Positions 35,726-43,810 of a DNA stretch of 64,000 bases are shown piece after piece. The notes beneath the pieces were generated by a model, which worked only from the letters and a program-made list of their open reading frames with translations, was not told the DNA's origin and did not search any database. The first letter of the stretch is position 1; each line of letters begins with the position of its first letter. The DNA comes from Chloroflexus sp. Y-396-1. Lineage in GTDB: Bacteria > Chloroflexota > Chloroflexia > Chloroflexales > Chloroflexaceae. The position numbers and the translations under genes were made by a program. The DNA lies in assembly GCF_000516515.1 (NCBI RefSeq), contig NZ_KI911784.1:2946881-3010880 (forward strand), given 5' to 3'.

Positions 35726-35855
35726 GTACCCAGGTGTGATGAAGAACGCTGAAAACTCTGGTACGTCTCCTCGAATTATCGTATCGGGTTTCCCAACAGA
35801 GCAGGCTGGTGGCCGAGAAAACGGGGGCAAGGTGCCGACTGCTGACAGGTGTCAG

Positions 35856-36806
35856 CTACGCTCTGCGCCCGCTGAGCAGCAAATAGGCGTACAACAACAT
35901 CCCTGAACCGATTGAGATTATCATTTTGACCAGAAATGGCAGATTCGTTGGCGAAATAAAACTTTCGATCATACCGGCGGCGACCAGAATGAGGGCACAG
36001 CCGATCACCAGCACAACGGCCCTTTTACCCGCTACAACCAGTGCCCCACGCCGACTGAGCGTGCCGGGGCGGAGGATCGCCCAGCCCAATTGCAACCCGG
36101 CACCACCAGCAATAAAGATCGCACTGAACTCAAGTGTAATATGACCAATGATAAAGTTCCAGAGGTTATCGGCAAAATCAAAACGTTGTGCAATAGCGGT
36201 TACCGTACCAAAAAGTAATCCATTAAATATCAAGATGTACGCTGTGTACAATCCTAATGTTACACCACCGGCAAACGCTCTGATTGTAACATTAATGTTA
36301 TTGGTCATAATTTCGGCAGAAGCCGCCGCCGGGCTTTCATTGATTTGCTGCCACCACTCTTCGCCAGCCCGAATCTGTTCGGTGAGCATCGCTACGTCGG
36401 GAACAAGGGCCTCACCGAGCGTTGGATCGCGAAACGTTATGATGAAGGCGGCAATTGCCGGTAAGAAGAACAACAACGCGGCGATCAGCGTCATCGGCCA
36501 GGTTGTTCGGAATGTGTGCGGGAGTGTGGTTTGAAAAAAGGTGATGATGCGTTGGGTTTCGTTATAGCGGTAGATAATCCCATGCGCACGGGCAACAATC
36601 TGATTAAGGTAATCGGTGACCATGTGATCGGGATAATCCCGGCGAGCTATGGCCAGATCGGTACAGGCTTGACGGTACAATTGCCCAAGTTCACGCAATT
36701 CAGCGGCTGACAGGTGGCTAATACCACCACTACCGCGATTGATAAGCTCCTCAAGCCGCTTCCATGACGCTGAACGTTGCTGAATGTGTTGGTCAGGTCT
36801 CAGCAT
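35856..36806 (-). CDS. SpoIIM-family (stage II sporulation protein M-like) membrane protein
   Basis: A 316-residue protein. The soluble N-terminus (ASWKRLEELINRGSGGISHL, QLYRQACTDLAIARRDYPD) and about five membrane helices in the C-terminal two thirds (WPMTLIAALLFFLPAIAAFI, AFAGGVTLGLYTAYILIFNG, FIIGHITLEFSAIFIAGGAG) match the SpoIIM/DUF95 family. In non-sporulating bacteria its job is unknown and it is often found with RDD-family or membrane-remodelling genes. It overlaps the end of the isopentenyl phosphate kinase gene by 7 bases, the last gene of a three-gene unit. No sporulation genes are in the window. Confidence 0.82.
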   Translation of the reverse strand: MLRPDQHIQQRSASWKRLEELINRGSGGISHLSAAELRELGQLYRQACTDLAIARRDYPDHMVTDYLNQIVARAHGIIYRYNETQRIITFFQTTLPHTFRTTWPMTLIAALLFFLPAIAAFIITFRDPTLGEALVPDVAMLTEQIRAGEEWWQQINESPAAASAEIMTNNINVTIRAFAGGVTLGLYTAYILIFNGLLFGTVTAIAQRFDFADNLWNFIIGHITLEFSAIFIAGGAGLQLGWAILRPGTLSRRGALVVAGKRAVVLVIGCALILVAAGMIESFISPTNLPFLVKMIISIGSGMLLYAYLLLSGRRA

Positions 36807-37609
36807 TGCTTCATCAGGGTTCCTACCGCAGGTGATTGACCGAGCAGGACGGCGGTTAATCGTTCGGGTATCGGCCCGATCAGCCAGACTTCCAGATCAG
36901 GGATGGCCTCAACCAGTTGCCACATGAACTCGATCTTACTGCGCATACCACCGGTCACATCGGCTGCCCGTGAACCGCTGGTCTGTGATAATACCTGGGC
37001 AATATTTTCCTGCGTAATCAACGGGATCGGTTGGGCGGTTGGATCGCGGTGCGGATCAGCAGTGTACACCGCCTGCTCCCCCACCAGAATGATTCGCTGG
37101 GGACGCAGCGGACTCCGTAGGGCAAGGAAGCTCAGCAGGGCTTCGGTAGAAATAATCGCTGTCCCTTGCGTTTCATCAAAGGCAACATCGCCGTGAATGA
37201 CCGGTATCAGCCGACGCTGTAACGCTTCGTAAATCGGCGTGGTCTCCCAATGAGTAATTTGACCGTTCGCACTACGGAGTGAGGCCGATGGCTGTAGGCT
37301 AACAGCCGGTACATCAGCCTCTAGGAGTGTATCAACAACAATGCGATTGAGTCGTAGCGCTGCCGCGGCAGTCAGGGCGAAGCCGGTATGATCGGCATCG
37401 AGCGGTATACCACGGTGTACCCCGTAATGTGCTGCATAGTGGTGACCAAAGGAACCGCTGCCGTGCCCCAGCACCAATGCCAGCGCCGGATTGGCGGCAC
37501 GTGCCGCCGCAACAGCCTGTGCCAGCCGCTGAATAACGTCCAGATTAGCTGACTCACGACCGGTTTTGTCGGTGATAACTGAACCACCAAATTTAATGAA
37601 GGTATACAC
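36800..37609 (-). CDS. ipk: Isopentenyl phosphate kinase
   Basis: A 269-residue amino-acid-kinase-fold enzyme. Key motifs of isopentenyl phosphate kinase are present: FIKFGGSVITDKTG (phosphate loop), LGHGSGSFGHHYAAHYGV with the phosphate-binding histidine, VIHGDVAFDETQGTAIISTE, VYTADPHRDP, and DVTGGMRSKIEFM. It should convert isopentenyl phosphate to isopentenyl diphosphate in the cytoplasm. IPK is mainly archaeal; among bacteria it is characterised in the related Roseiflexus, where it serves an alternative mevalonate route. The neighbouring UbiA gene uses a polyprenyl phosphate, which fits an isoprenoid locus. Fosfomycin-kinase-like relatives are a less likely alternative. Confidence 0.88.
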   Translation of the reverse strand: MYTFIKFGGSVITDKTGRESANLDVIQRLAQAVAAARAANPALALVLGHGSGSFGHHYAAHYGVHRGIPLDADHTGFALTAAAALRLNRIVVDTLLEADVPAVSLQPSASLRSANGQITHWETTPIYEALQRRLIPVIHGDVAFDETQGTAIISTEALLSFLALRSPLRPQRIILVGEQAVYTADPHRDPTAQPIPLITQENIAQVLSQTSGSRAADVTGGMRSKIEFMWQLVEAIPDLEVWLIGPIPERLTAVLLGQSPAVGTLMKQC

Positions 37610-37615
37610 AGCCGT

Positions 37616-38569
37616 TTATGACGGAAAGAACATCAAGACAGCCAGTACAGTGATACCCCACAACACAATGCTGATCGCTAACGGACGATCTTGCAAGACT
37701 AGGTCTTCGGGTGCGCCGCCGCCATCACGCTGATAGATCAAATACAGATAGCGGAAAATCGCATACACCACAAACGGAACAGTGATCATGAGCATCGGAA
37801 ATGGTTTTTGCGGGGCAACCGGTGCTGAAAACGCTGTCATGCTATATGCCATAACAATACTGGCAGTAACGATTGATTGCATCTGATCGAGTAACGGTAT
37901 CGAATACTCGGTTAGGATACGGCGATGGTTTCCGGCTCCATTTTCGAGCAATTTCAACTCGTGACGGCGCTTCCCAATCCCGAGGAAAAGCGCCAGTAAT
38001 CCCATACAAACGATCAGCCACGGTGTGATAACAATATCAATCACCGCTGCCCCGGCAATCGCTCGTAAAATGAAACCGGCGGCAATGATCAGAATATCAA
38101 AAATAACGACATTTTTCAGCCAGTAACTGTACAAAAATCCTTGTACAACGACATATACGGCCAAAACAATTGCAAAATCACTATCACCATCGAGCCATAG
38201 CGCCAGCGGAAAGACGCTCACGATCAATATTGCGGCAGTGATTGCAGCCAGAGTCGGGCTGAGAATACCGGCAGCTAGTGGCCGATGACGTTTTTTCGGG
38301 TGGGCCCGATCTTTCTCCATGTCAACCAGATCGTTAATCAAGTAGATGGCACTAGCAGCCATACAGAAGGCAATGAATGCGCCAATCACCCGCAATAATT
38401 GCAGTGGTTCGTTATACCAGAGCCGCCCTTCAGAAAAGGCAATCGCAGCAAACACGAACACATTCTTGATCCACTGCCGTGGACGCATGGTGCGCAGCAG
38501 GGCGCGTAATGATTGCGCACTAAATGGGGCAAGACGCTCGATGGGTTGAGAACGTGAAAGATTATCCAT
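37616..38569 (-). CDS. UbiA-family decaprenyl-phosphate phosphoribosyltransferase
   Basis: A 317-residue membrane enzyme of the UbiA superfamily with about eight or nine helices. The first catalytic motif reads IYLINDLVDMEKDRAHPKKR followed by HRPLAAG; the second aspartate-rich loop is replaced around LGIGKRRHELKLL. The HPKKRHRPLAAG segment is specific to the decaprenyl-phosphate 5-phosphoribosyltransferase branch (Rv3806c-like), which moves phosphoribose to a lipid phosphate on the way to arabinose donors. It lies 6 bases before the kinase gene. Substrate chain length is not evident from sequence. Confidence 0.85.
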   Translation of the reverse strand: MDNLSRSQPIERLAPFSAQSLRALLRTMRPRQWIKNVFVFAAIAFSEGRLWYNEPLQLLRVIGAFIAFCMAASAIYLINDLVDMEKDRAHPKKRHRPLAAGILSPTLAAITAAILIVSVFPLALWLDGDSDFAIVLAVYVVVQGFLYSYWLKNVVIFDILIIAAGFILRAIAGAAVIDIVITPWLIVCMGLLALFLGIGKRRHELKLLENGAGNHRRILTEYSIPLLDQMQSIVTASIVMAYSMTAFSAPVAPQKPFPMLMITVPFVVYAIFRYLYLIYQRDGGGAPEDLVLQDRPLAISIVLWGITVLAVLMFFPS

Positions 38570-38946
38570 TGTTTGTTTGTTGTGTCCTCATCCATTGCAA
38601 ACCTGCCTTGATTGTACCCGACAACGGTACCAATCGTCAATGCGAGGGTGTTGGAAGTGGAGCTTTTCAGCGTTCTCAGTTTCAAGACGCTCTTGACGAC
38701 CGGACAGTGCCACAGTGGAGGTACAACGACAAAACGCACATATCCGCTGTCGATGACTCGCGCAATCACCTGGGGGTGACATCGAAGGCGTCGGCTGGCG
38801 CGTGCGCACACCATCGGGGACGGGTTTGGAACCGGTCTCTCCTGTGCACTGAGGGCATGATCAACGAGATTACGTAGACCGCTGTTGGAATAGGAAGTAG
38901 CCTCTCTCCTCACTGTTGTCGAGGAGGATGAAAACGTTGAAAGGGC
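38570..38946. other. Intergenic region upstream of the ubiA unit
   Basis: About 375 bases. No supported gene, and no strong hairpin seen; it should hold the promoter of the ubiA-ipk-spoIIM unit. Confidence 0.45.
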
Positions 38947-40500
38947 TTACTCTTCCAGGGTTGCCAGGATACGATGTACCCGCACAGCCAACCAGAGTGC
39001 AAAATGCTCTTCGGCATTATCGAGATCCATGCCACTGATCTCTTTGATCCGTTCTAGGCGGTAGAGCAGGGTATTGCGGTGCACGTGCAAGGCTTCTGAA
39101 GTAGCGCGCAAATTCCCAAGGTTGTTGAAGTAAGCTTCAAGGGTTTTGATCAGATCGGAATGTTGCCGTTTGTCGTATTCAGCCAGGTTCGAGAGCGTTT
39201 CTCGATAAAACGACCACAACTCTGGCGTTTCACGCAGACGAATCAGGAGGCGATACACTCCGAGATCACCAAACGCCAATACCCGGTCATTGCCAAAAAT
39301 CTGCCGACCGAGACTCAACGACTGTTCAGCCTCTTCAACCGAACGCCGCCACTCATTCAGTTGAGCAGCCGGCATACCAATGGCGATGATCACGTTCGGA
39401 TGATCAATCCGTAATCGTTCACGCAACTGCTCGGCTAGTTCGCGTATGCGCGTTACGCTTGTGGTCGGTAGCATGCAGAGCACATTACTTTCGCGACGGG
39501 AAACCGGTGCGTTAATGCCCAGTCGTTTCAACTCGTTCTGGACATTCGTCGCTGCGCGCGCCAGTGTTGCCGGGCCGGCGTCGTCGATATGAACCAGCAT
39601 CGCGGTGTGGGGCACATTGAGGGTATACCCTAATTCTTGTCCACGCTGAATTGCTGCTGCCAGATCACCGGCTGAACCGGCTAGAATACCGGCAATAAAA
39701 TCACCGCGTAATCGCTCTTCAGCCGCCTGTACTGCCTGCTCCTTTGCCAGTTCGAGCGCCAGCGCCAGGGCACCACGTTGCGCCGCGGTACGATCCCATG
39801 CGTCAAGCATTGTCCCAGCAATAGCGACATAACCGGTCGGCAGGGTTGGATTACCGATTGGCTCTACCCAAATCTGCTGATTGAGGAGGGTTATTTCACC
39901 GCGCCCATTTGGGCGCAGTGCTTGTAAGGCCAGCCGTGCCTGCCCACGCCCACGCTGGGCTCGTAACGCGCCGTTCGGTGCGTAGCAAGCAACGCTCTGC
40001 CCGGTACGCTCGTACAAAATGTCGAGCAAGCCACCGATTCCACCCCCTTGCAATGAACACTGGGTCAAGAGATCGTAGAGGCGAGCTGCACGCCGCTCGA
40101 ATTGAGCTTCGTAATCGGTAATTAGCCGGGTGATCTCTCGCTCGACCTCACGTAAGTCAACTCCTTCCGGGAGCTTCAACAACGGCAGACGCGCATCTTC
40201 GGCTGCTTGCTGATCTTCAGCAGTAATGTCGCCCAGTACAGCGACACCGGCAATTGGTACCGGTGCCTGAGCCAGGCGGCGTACCAGCACTGCCAGCGTT
40301 AGTCGTGGGTCGAGGGCGAGTGCGGCTTCAACCGATAGTAAGGCTAGCTCACCACCACGCAATTCGGCAAAGGCCGGTAATGTAGCGCGCAGTGTGGCTA
40401 TCCAGCTAACCTGACGCCCCAATCCGGCAGCGCCAGCTACAATCGTCGTTCCTTCTGGTAACGCCAGACGAACGACATCGCGAACGGTGATGGTTACCAT
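38947..40500 (-). CDS. PucR family transcriptional regulator
   Basis: Start taken at ATG 40500 (MVTITVRDVVRLAL); a TTG 15 bases upstream is possible. About 517 residues: an N-terminal PucR sensor domain (residues 1-125, with EGTTIVAGAAGLGRQVSWIA), a central GAF/GGDEF-like region, and a C-terminal helix-turn-helix (LRATSEALHVHRNTLLYRLE). PucR regulators control purine catabolism, and related CdaR types control sugar-acid or polyphenol use; the ligand here is unknown. It is divergent from marR, and both may share the 150-base control region. Confidence 0.88.
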   Translation of the reverse strand: MVTITVRDVVRLALPEGTTIVAGAAGLGRQVSWIATLRATLPAFAELRGGELALLSVEAALALDPRLTLAVLVRRLAQAPVPIAGVAVLGDITAEDQQAAEDARLPLLKLPEGVDLREVEREITRLITDYEAQFERRAARLYDLLTQCSLQGGGIGGLLDILYERTGQSVACYAPNGALRAQRGRGQARLALQALRPNGRGEITLLNQQIWVEPIGNPTLPTGYVAIAGTMLDAWDRTAAQRGALALALELAKEQAVQAAEERLRGDFIAGILAGSAGDLAAAIQRGQELGYTLNVPHTAMLVHIDDAGPATLARAATNVQNELKRLGINAPVSRRESNVLCMLPTTSVTRIRELAEQLRERLRIDHPNVIIAIGMPAAQLNEWRRSVEEAEQSLSLGRQIFGNDRVLAFGDLGVYRLLIRLRETPELWSFYRETLSNLAEYDKRQHSDLIKTLEAYFNNLGNLRATSEALHVHRNTLLYRLERIKEISGMDLDNAEEHFALWLAVRVHRILATLEE

Positions 40501-40576
40501 ATTGATGAATAACAATCGTTTATCACCGAAAACCGTTAGTATTATACATTGTTCTTGTCTTTAGTGGGTAAGGTAC

Positions 40577-40605
40577 TTGACAGACTTTGTCGCGTCTGGT
40601 ACAAT
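40577..40605 (+). promoter_or_regulatory. Near-consensus promoter of marR
   Basis: TTGACA (40577-40582), 17 bases, TACAAT (40600-40605). This is the best sigma-70-type promoter noticed in the window, 46 or 61 bases before the two possible marR starts. Confidence 0.75.
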
Positions 40606-40612
40606 CTCAGAC
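40581..40612. promoter_or_regulatory. Triplet operator over the marR promoter
   Basis: CAGAC-N8-GTCTG-N9-CAGAC: two overlapping dyads sharing the middle half-site. They cover the spacer and the -10 box, so a bound protein would block the polymerase. Confidence 0.5.
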
Positions 40613-40619
40613 AAAACAG

Positions 40620-40642
40620 TTCAAAATACAACTATTTTTGAA
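40620..40642. promoter_or_regulatory. AT-rich palindrome in the marR leader
   Basis: TTCAAAA-N9-TTTTGAA, perfect 7-base arms, 8 bases before the GTG at 40651. AT-rich dyads of this size are typical MarR sites, so autoregulation is likely. Confidence 0.5.
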
Positions 40643-40665
40643 ACAACGAAGTGTTTTGTAATTCC

Positions 40666-41145
40666 ATGACGCCGTCTGGGCCAGAGCAATACCGTATGAT
40701 CCAAGAAGTGTATGTCTTGCTGGATGATGGCGACCGTCGCTTGTTGCGTCAATTCCAGCTCAACCCAACCCAATATGCGGCACTGTTGCTGCTGGCCGAT
40801 CATGATGGTGTGCGGTTGTCAGATTTGAGTGAGCATTTGTTGATCGATAAGAGTAGCACCACTCGTCTGGTTGATCGTCTCAGTGCGTTTGGATTTGTTG
40901 AACGCATGGCCGATCCCAATGACCGACGGGTGCAACGGATTGTGTTGACACAGCGTGGCTATGAACATCTGGGGTTGGTTCGGACTGCGTTTATTGAATC
41001 GGTCGTGCGACGTTGGGCTATTCTTGATCATACCGAGCATGAAACTCTGACTCACTTACTTCTGAAGCTCCGTCGCGAATTAACGATACTGCAACACGGT
41101 ACAGATAGCTCGAAAGGAGGTGACGTACTGTCTAATCGCGATTGA
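40666..41145 (+). CDS. MarR family transcriptional regulator
   Basis: ATG at 40666 chosen; a GTG 15 bases upstream is equally possible because neither has a clear ribosome-binding site. About 159 residues with the MarR winged helix: RLSDLSEHLLIDKSSTTRLV, then the wing ADPNDRRVQRIVLTQRG, flanked by helices that dimerise. It lies 58 bases before the sugar-transporter operon, whose genes it may control along with its own. The promoter and two palindromes upstream support self-repression. Confidence 0.87.
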   Translation: MTPSGPEQYRMIQEVYVLLDDGDRRLLRQFQLNPTQYAALLLLADHDGVRLSDLSEHLLIDKSSTTRLVDRLSAFGFVERMADPNDRRVQRIVLTQRGYEHLGLVRTAFIESVVRRWAILDHTEHETLTHLLLKLRRELTILQHGTDSSKGGDVLSNRD

Positions 41146-41203
41146 TAACACATATGCCCGTATCTGGTATGAAGCATTGATGCACTAGACAAAGGAGTTT
41201 CTT

Positions 41204-42442
41204 GTGAAGCGGTTAACCTTCTCGCTCATTGCTTTGCTGGCATTGTTTGCCACCTTGTTATCCGCCTGTGGTCAGGTAACCCCCGCTGCTCAACCGACGG
41301 CTGCCCCTGCTGCTCCAACTGCTGCTCCTGTTCAATCGACAACCGACGGAATGGCTATTACCGGCACTGTAACCCTCTGGCATGCGTATGGTACCGGAAG
41401 TGCTGAGGAAAAAGCGATTAACATTCTGATCGACCGGGCACGCGCCGCCTACCCGAATGCTACAATCAATGTTCTACAAATTCCGTTTGATCAGATATTC
41501 AACAAGTTCAATAATGAAGTTTCGTCGGGTGGTGGACCTGATATGTTCATTGCTCCCAATGACAGCCTAGGCAGTCAGATTCGGGCCGGTGTGTTGGCCG
41601 ATCTGAGCGAATATCAAAGTCGCCTAACCGATGTTGCCCCAACTGGTGTTGCCGGTATGTCACTCAACGGCAAGCTGTACGGTATTCCTGAATCGTTCAA
41701 GGCTGTAGCCCTCTACTACAATAAGAGCAAGGTTGTCAACCCACCGGCCACCACCGACGAGCTGCTGGCCCTGGTGAAGGGAGGTAATACGCTCGTCCTC
41801 AATCAGAATGCTTACCACAACTTCGGTTGGCTACAGGCATTCGGCGGTCAGTTAATGGATGCTAGCGGCAAGTGTATCGCCGATCAGGCAGGTGGTGCCG
41901 AGTGGTTTGCTTACCTGAAGGCACTCAAAGAAGTGCCGACCGTCACCTTCTCCACCGATGGTGGTCAGGCCGACTCGCTCTTCAAGGATGGCAAAGCCGA
42001 TATGATCATCAATGGCCCGTGGGTTTTGGGTGACTACCGTGCCGTTCTTGGTGATAACCTTGGCGTCGCACCTATGCCGGGTGCAATAAAGCCGGCTGGT
42101 CCGCTCACCGGTGTTGATGGGTTCTACGTTAGCATTAATAGCCAGAATGTCGCAGGTGCTGTGGCGCTGGCGATGTTTTTGACCAGTCCCGAATCGATGA
42201 AGGTCTACGTTGATGAAGCTGGTCATGTTCCTGTCAGCACGAAGGTTGAGATTAGCGACCCGTTGGTACAGGCCTTTGCCCAAGCCTCTGCTACTGGTGT
42301 ACCGCGGCCCCAGATTCCTGAACTTGACAACTATTGGGGGCCATTTGGTGATGCGATGACCAAAGTACTGGATGGTGGCGCTGATCCGAAGGCAGCAGTG
42401 ACCGAAGCCTGTGCATTGATGAATACGGCGAATGGTAAGTAA
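41204..42442 (+). CDS. Sugar ABC transporter substrate-binding lipoprotein (MalE-like)
   Basis: GTG start with AAAGGAG (41191-41197) 6 bases upstream. The 412-residue protein has a signal peptide with lipobox (LLSACGQ), an Ala/Pro/Thr linker, then a family 1 binding fold: ITGTVTLWHAYGTGSAEEKA, NEVSSGGGPDMFIAPNDSLG, YGIPESFKAVALYYNKS, KADMIINGPWVLGDY. MalE-type proteins bind maltose or maltodextrin. The downstream GH13 glycosidase supports an alpha-glucan ligand. It is followed by a stable hairpin, then the two permeases. No ATPase gene is in the locus, so a shared MsmX/MalK-type ATPase must serve it. Confidence 0.88.
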   Translation: MKRLTFSLIALLALFATLLSACGQVTPAAQPTAAPAAPTAAPVQSTTDGMAITGTVTLWHAYGTGSAEEKAINILIDRARAAYPNATINVLQIPFDQIFNKFNNEVSSGGGPDMFIAPNDSLGSQIRAGVLADLSEYQSRLTDVAPTGVAGMSLNGKLYGIPESFKAVALYYNKSKVVNPPATTDELLALVKGGNTLVLNQNAYHNFGWLQAFGGQLMDASGKCIADQAGGAEWFAYLKALKEVPTVTFSTDGGQADSLFKDGKADMIINGPWVLGDYRAVLGDNLGVAPMPGAIKPAGPLTGVDGFYVSINSQNVAGAVALAMFLTSPESMKVYVDEAGHVPVSTKVEISDPLVQAFAQASATGVPRPQIPELDNYWGPFGDAMTKVLDGGADPKAAVTEACALMNTANGK

Positions 42443-42465
42443 GTCGAACGCTGTTGTCTAAACGT

Positions 42466-42490
42466 CGGGGCAGGTGCTAAACCTGCCCCG
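42466..42490 (+). terminator. Hairpin between malE-like and malF-like genes
   Basis: CGGGGCAGGT-gctaa-ACCTGCCCCG, a perfect 10-base-pair stem 23 bases after the stop. It is a family A element, likely reducing permease expression relative to the binding protein. Confidence 0.6.
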
Positions 42491-42730
42491 CTGTCACACC
42501 AACGTTGCTGCATGTCTCTGTGATAGTGGCACAGTGAACAGAGCGGAACAAGACGAGTAGCAGGAGTGATGGGCAGCATCTGGCGGGGGTGTCCGCATCT
42601 GCTTTAACTAGTGATCGATCTGGTTCCGCATAACGAGTGCGACAAACGATCAGCGTTCAGTGGTATCATTGAACGATACCGCAACCAATCGCTTTATACC
42701 GTTCAGTTCAAGCGAAGGGGAGGAAGCCAC

Positions 42731-43810
42731 ATGGCAACCACAAATCCAGAGCTGACCTCACAACCGGTTCGGGCACCGCGTTCAGCTCTGTCCGAGGGGT
42801 GGAAACAACTGCGCACCCCACTGATCTACTTGCTGCCAGCGTTGATCATTATGATGCTCATCACCTTTTACCCGCTGGCTTTTCAGGTCTGGATGTCGTT
42901 TACCGATTATGGGGTTATTAAAGAGGAGGGTAAACAAACGCTTAATCCCTTTGGTCCTAATGGTACTACGCCACCAAATTACCGACCGGCTCAATATGTC
43001 GGTTTCAGAAACTATCTTGATATTGTCACTAACAACCCTCAGTTTGTCGCTCGTCTGGGGGGGAATTTTGACTTTTGGCGGTTACTGGCCTTTAATCTAT
43101 GGTGGACGTTCTCGAATGTTGGATTCCACGTCGCTTTAGGCGTCATTATTGCTGTGTTGTTAAATGTTGAGGGGTTGTGGGGACGAAAAATTTATCGGGC
43201 TATTTATATTTTACCCATGGTGTTACCGAATATCGTTGTTGCTACTGTCTGGCGCAATATGTTTGATGATCAGTATGGCTCGATCAATCAGTTGATCAAC
43301 CTCCTCATCACACCGTTCGGCTTCGATCCAGTTCAAATTCGCTGGTTTAACCAGATTCAAGACCCAATTCCCGGCATCGGTTTGCCACTCAGCTATTACG
43401 CAATGCTGATCGCGAACATCTGGCTTGGATGGCCATTTATGACGATTGTGGCAACCGGTGCTTTGCAATCGATTCCGAAAGAGATGTATGAAGCGGCCAG
43501 TATCGATGGTGCTACCGGATTACAGCAATTCTGGCGCATAACTCTGCCACTCCTTCGTCCGGCAATGGTACCGGCAGCGATGGTCGGTATTGTTACTACC
43601 TTTAATTTGTTCCACGTCATCTACTTTATGAGCGGTGGTGGTCCGCTTGGTCGGACTGAGATTATGGTAACGCAAGCGTTCAAACTGATCAATGTCAATC
43701 AGCTTTACGGGGTTGCAGCCGCTTTTTCGGTTATCATTGCGCTCGTTCTGATACCGATCTTCTTGATAACGAACAAGATTTCACGCGCTACGGAGAGCTA
43801 CGATGTCTAG
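42731..43810 (+). CDS. Sugar ABC transporter permease (MalF-like)
   Basis: ATG at 42731 with a GGGGAGGA ribosome-binding site just upstream; the frame extends to 42611 but that part is not protein-like. About 359 residues with a first helix (LIYLLPALIIMMLITFYPLA), a short external loop (residues 60-115), and the EAA motif (PKEMYEAASIDGATGLQQFW). It is one half of the membrane channel. Its loop is shorter than the long P2 loop of enterobacterial MalF, as in most Gram-positive-type systems. Confidence 0.88.
   Translation: MATTNPELTSQPVRAPRSALSEGWKQLRTPLIYLLPALIIMMLITFYPLAFQVWMSFTDYGVIKEEGKQTLNPFGPNGTTPPNYRPAQYVGFRNYLDIVTNNPQFVARLGGNFDFWRLLAFNLWWTFSNVGFHVALGVIIAVLLNVEGLWGRKIYRAIYILPMVLPNIVVATVWRNMFDDQYGSINQLINLLITPFGFDPVQIRWFNQIQDPIPGIGLPLSYYAMLIANIWLGWPFMTIVATGALQSIPKEMYEAASIDGATGLQQFWRITLPLLRPAMVPAAMVGIVTTFNLFHVIYFMSGGGPLGRTEIMVTQAFKLINVNQLYGVAAAFSVIIALVLIPIFLITNKISRATESYDV

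Larger units (their letters stand above)
35120..35855. other. Intergenic region with terminator hairpin and repeats
   Basis: About 735 bases between the convergent aap and spoIIM-like operons. Contains the aap terminator hairpin and several decayed palindromes (35560-35660) besides an intact one at 35709. No supported gene. Confidence 0.6.

Noticed and set aside
35281-35906. Open frames after the aap operon
   Set aside because: They pass through terminator and palindrome sequence and lack protein-like composition.
38524-38913. Open frames upstream of the ubiA gene
   Set aside because: No start signal and no family pattern; overlaps the promoter region of the minus-strand unit.
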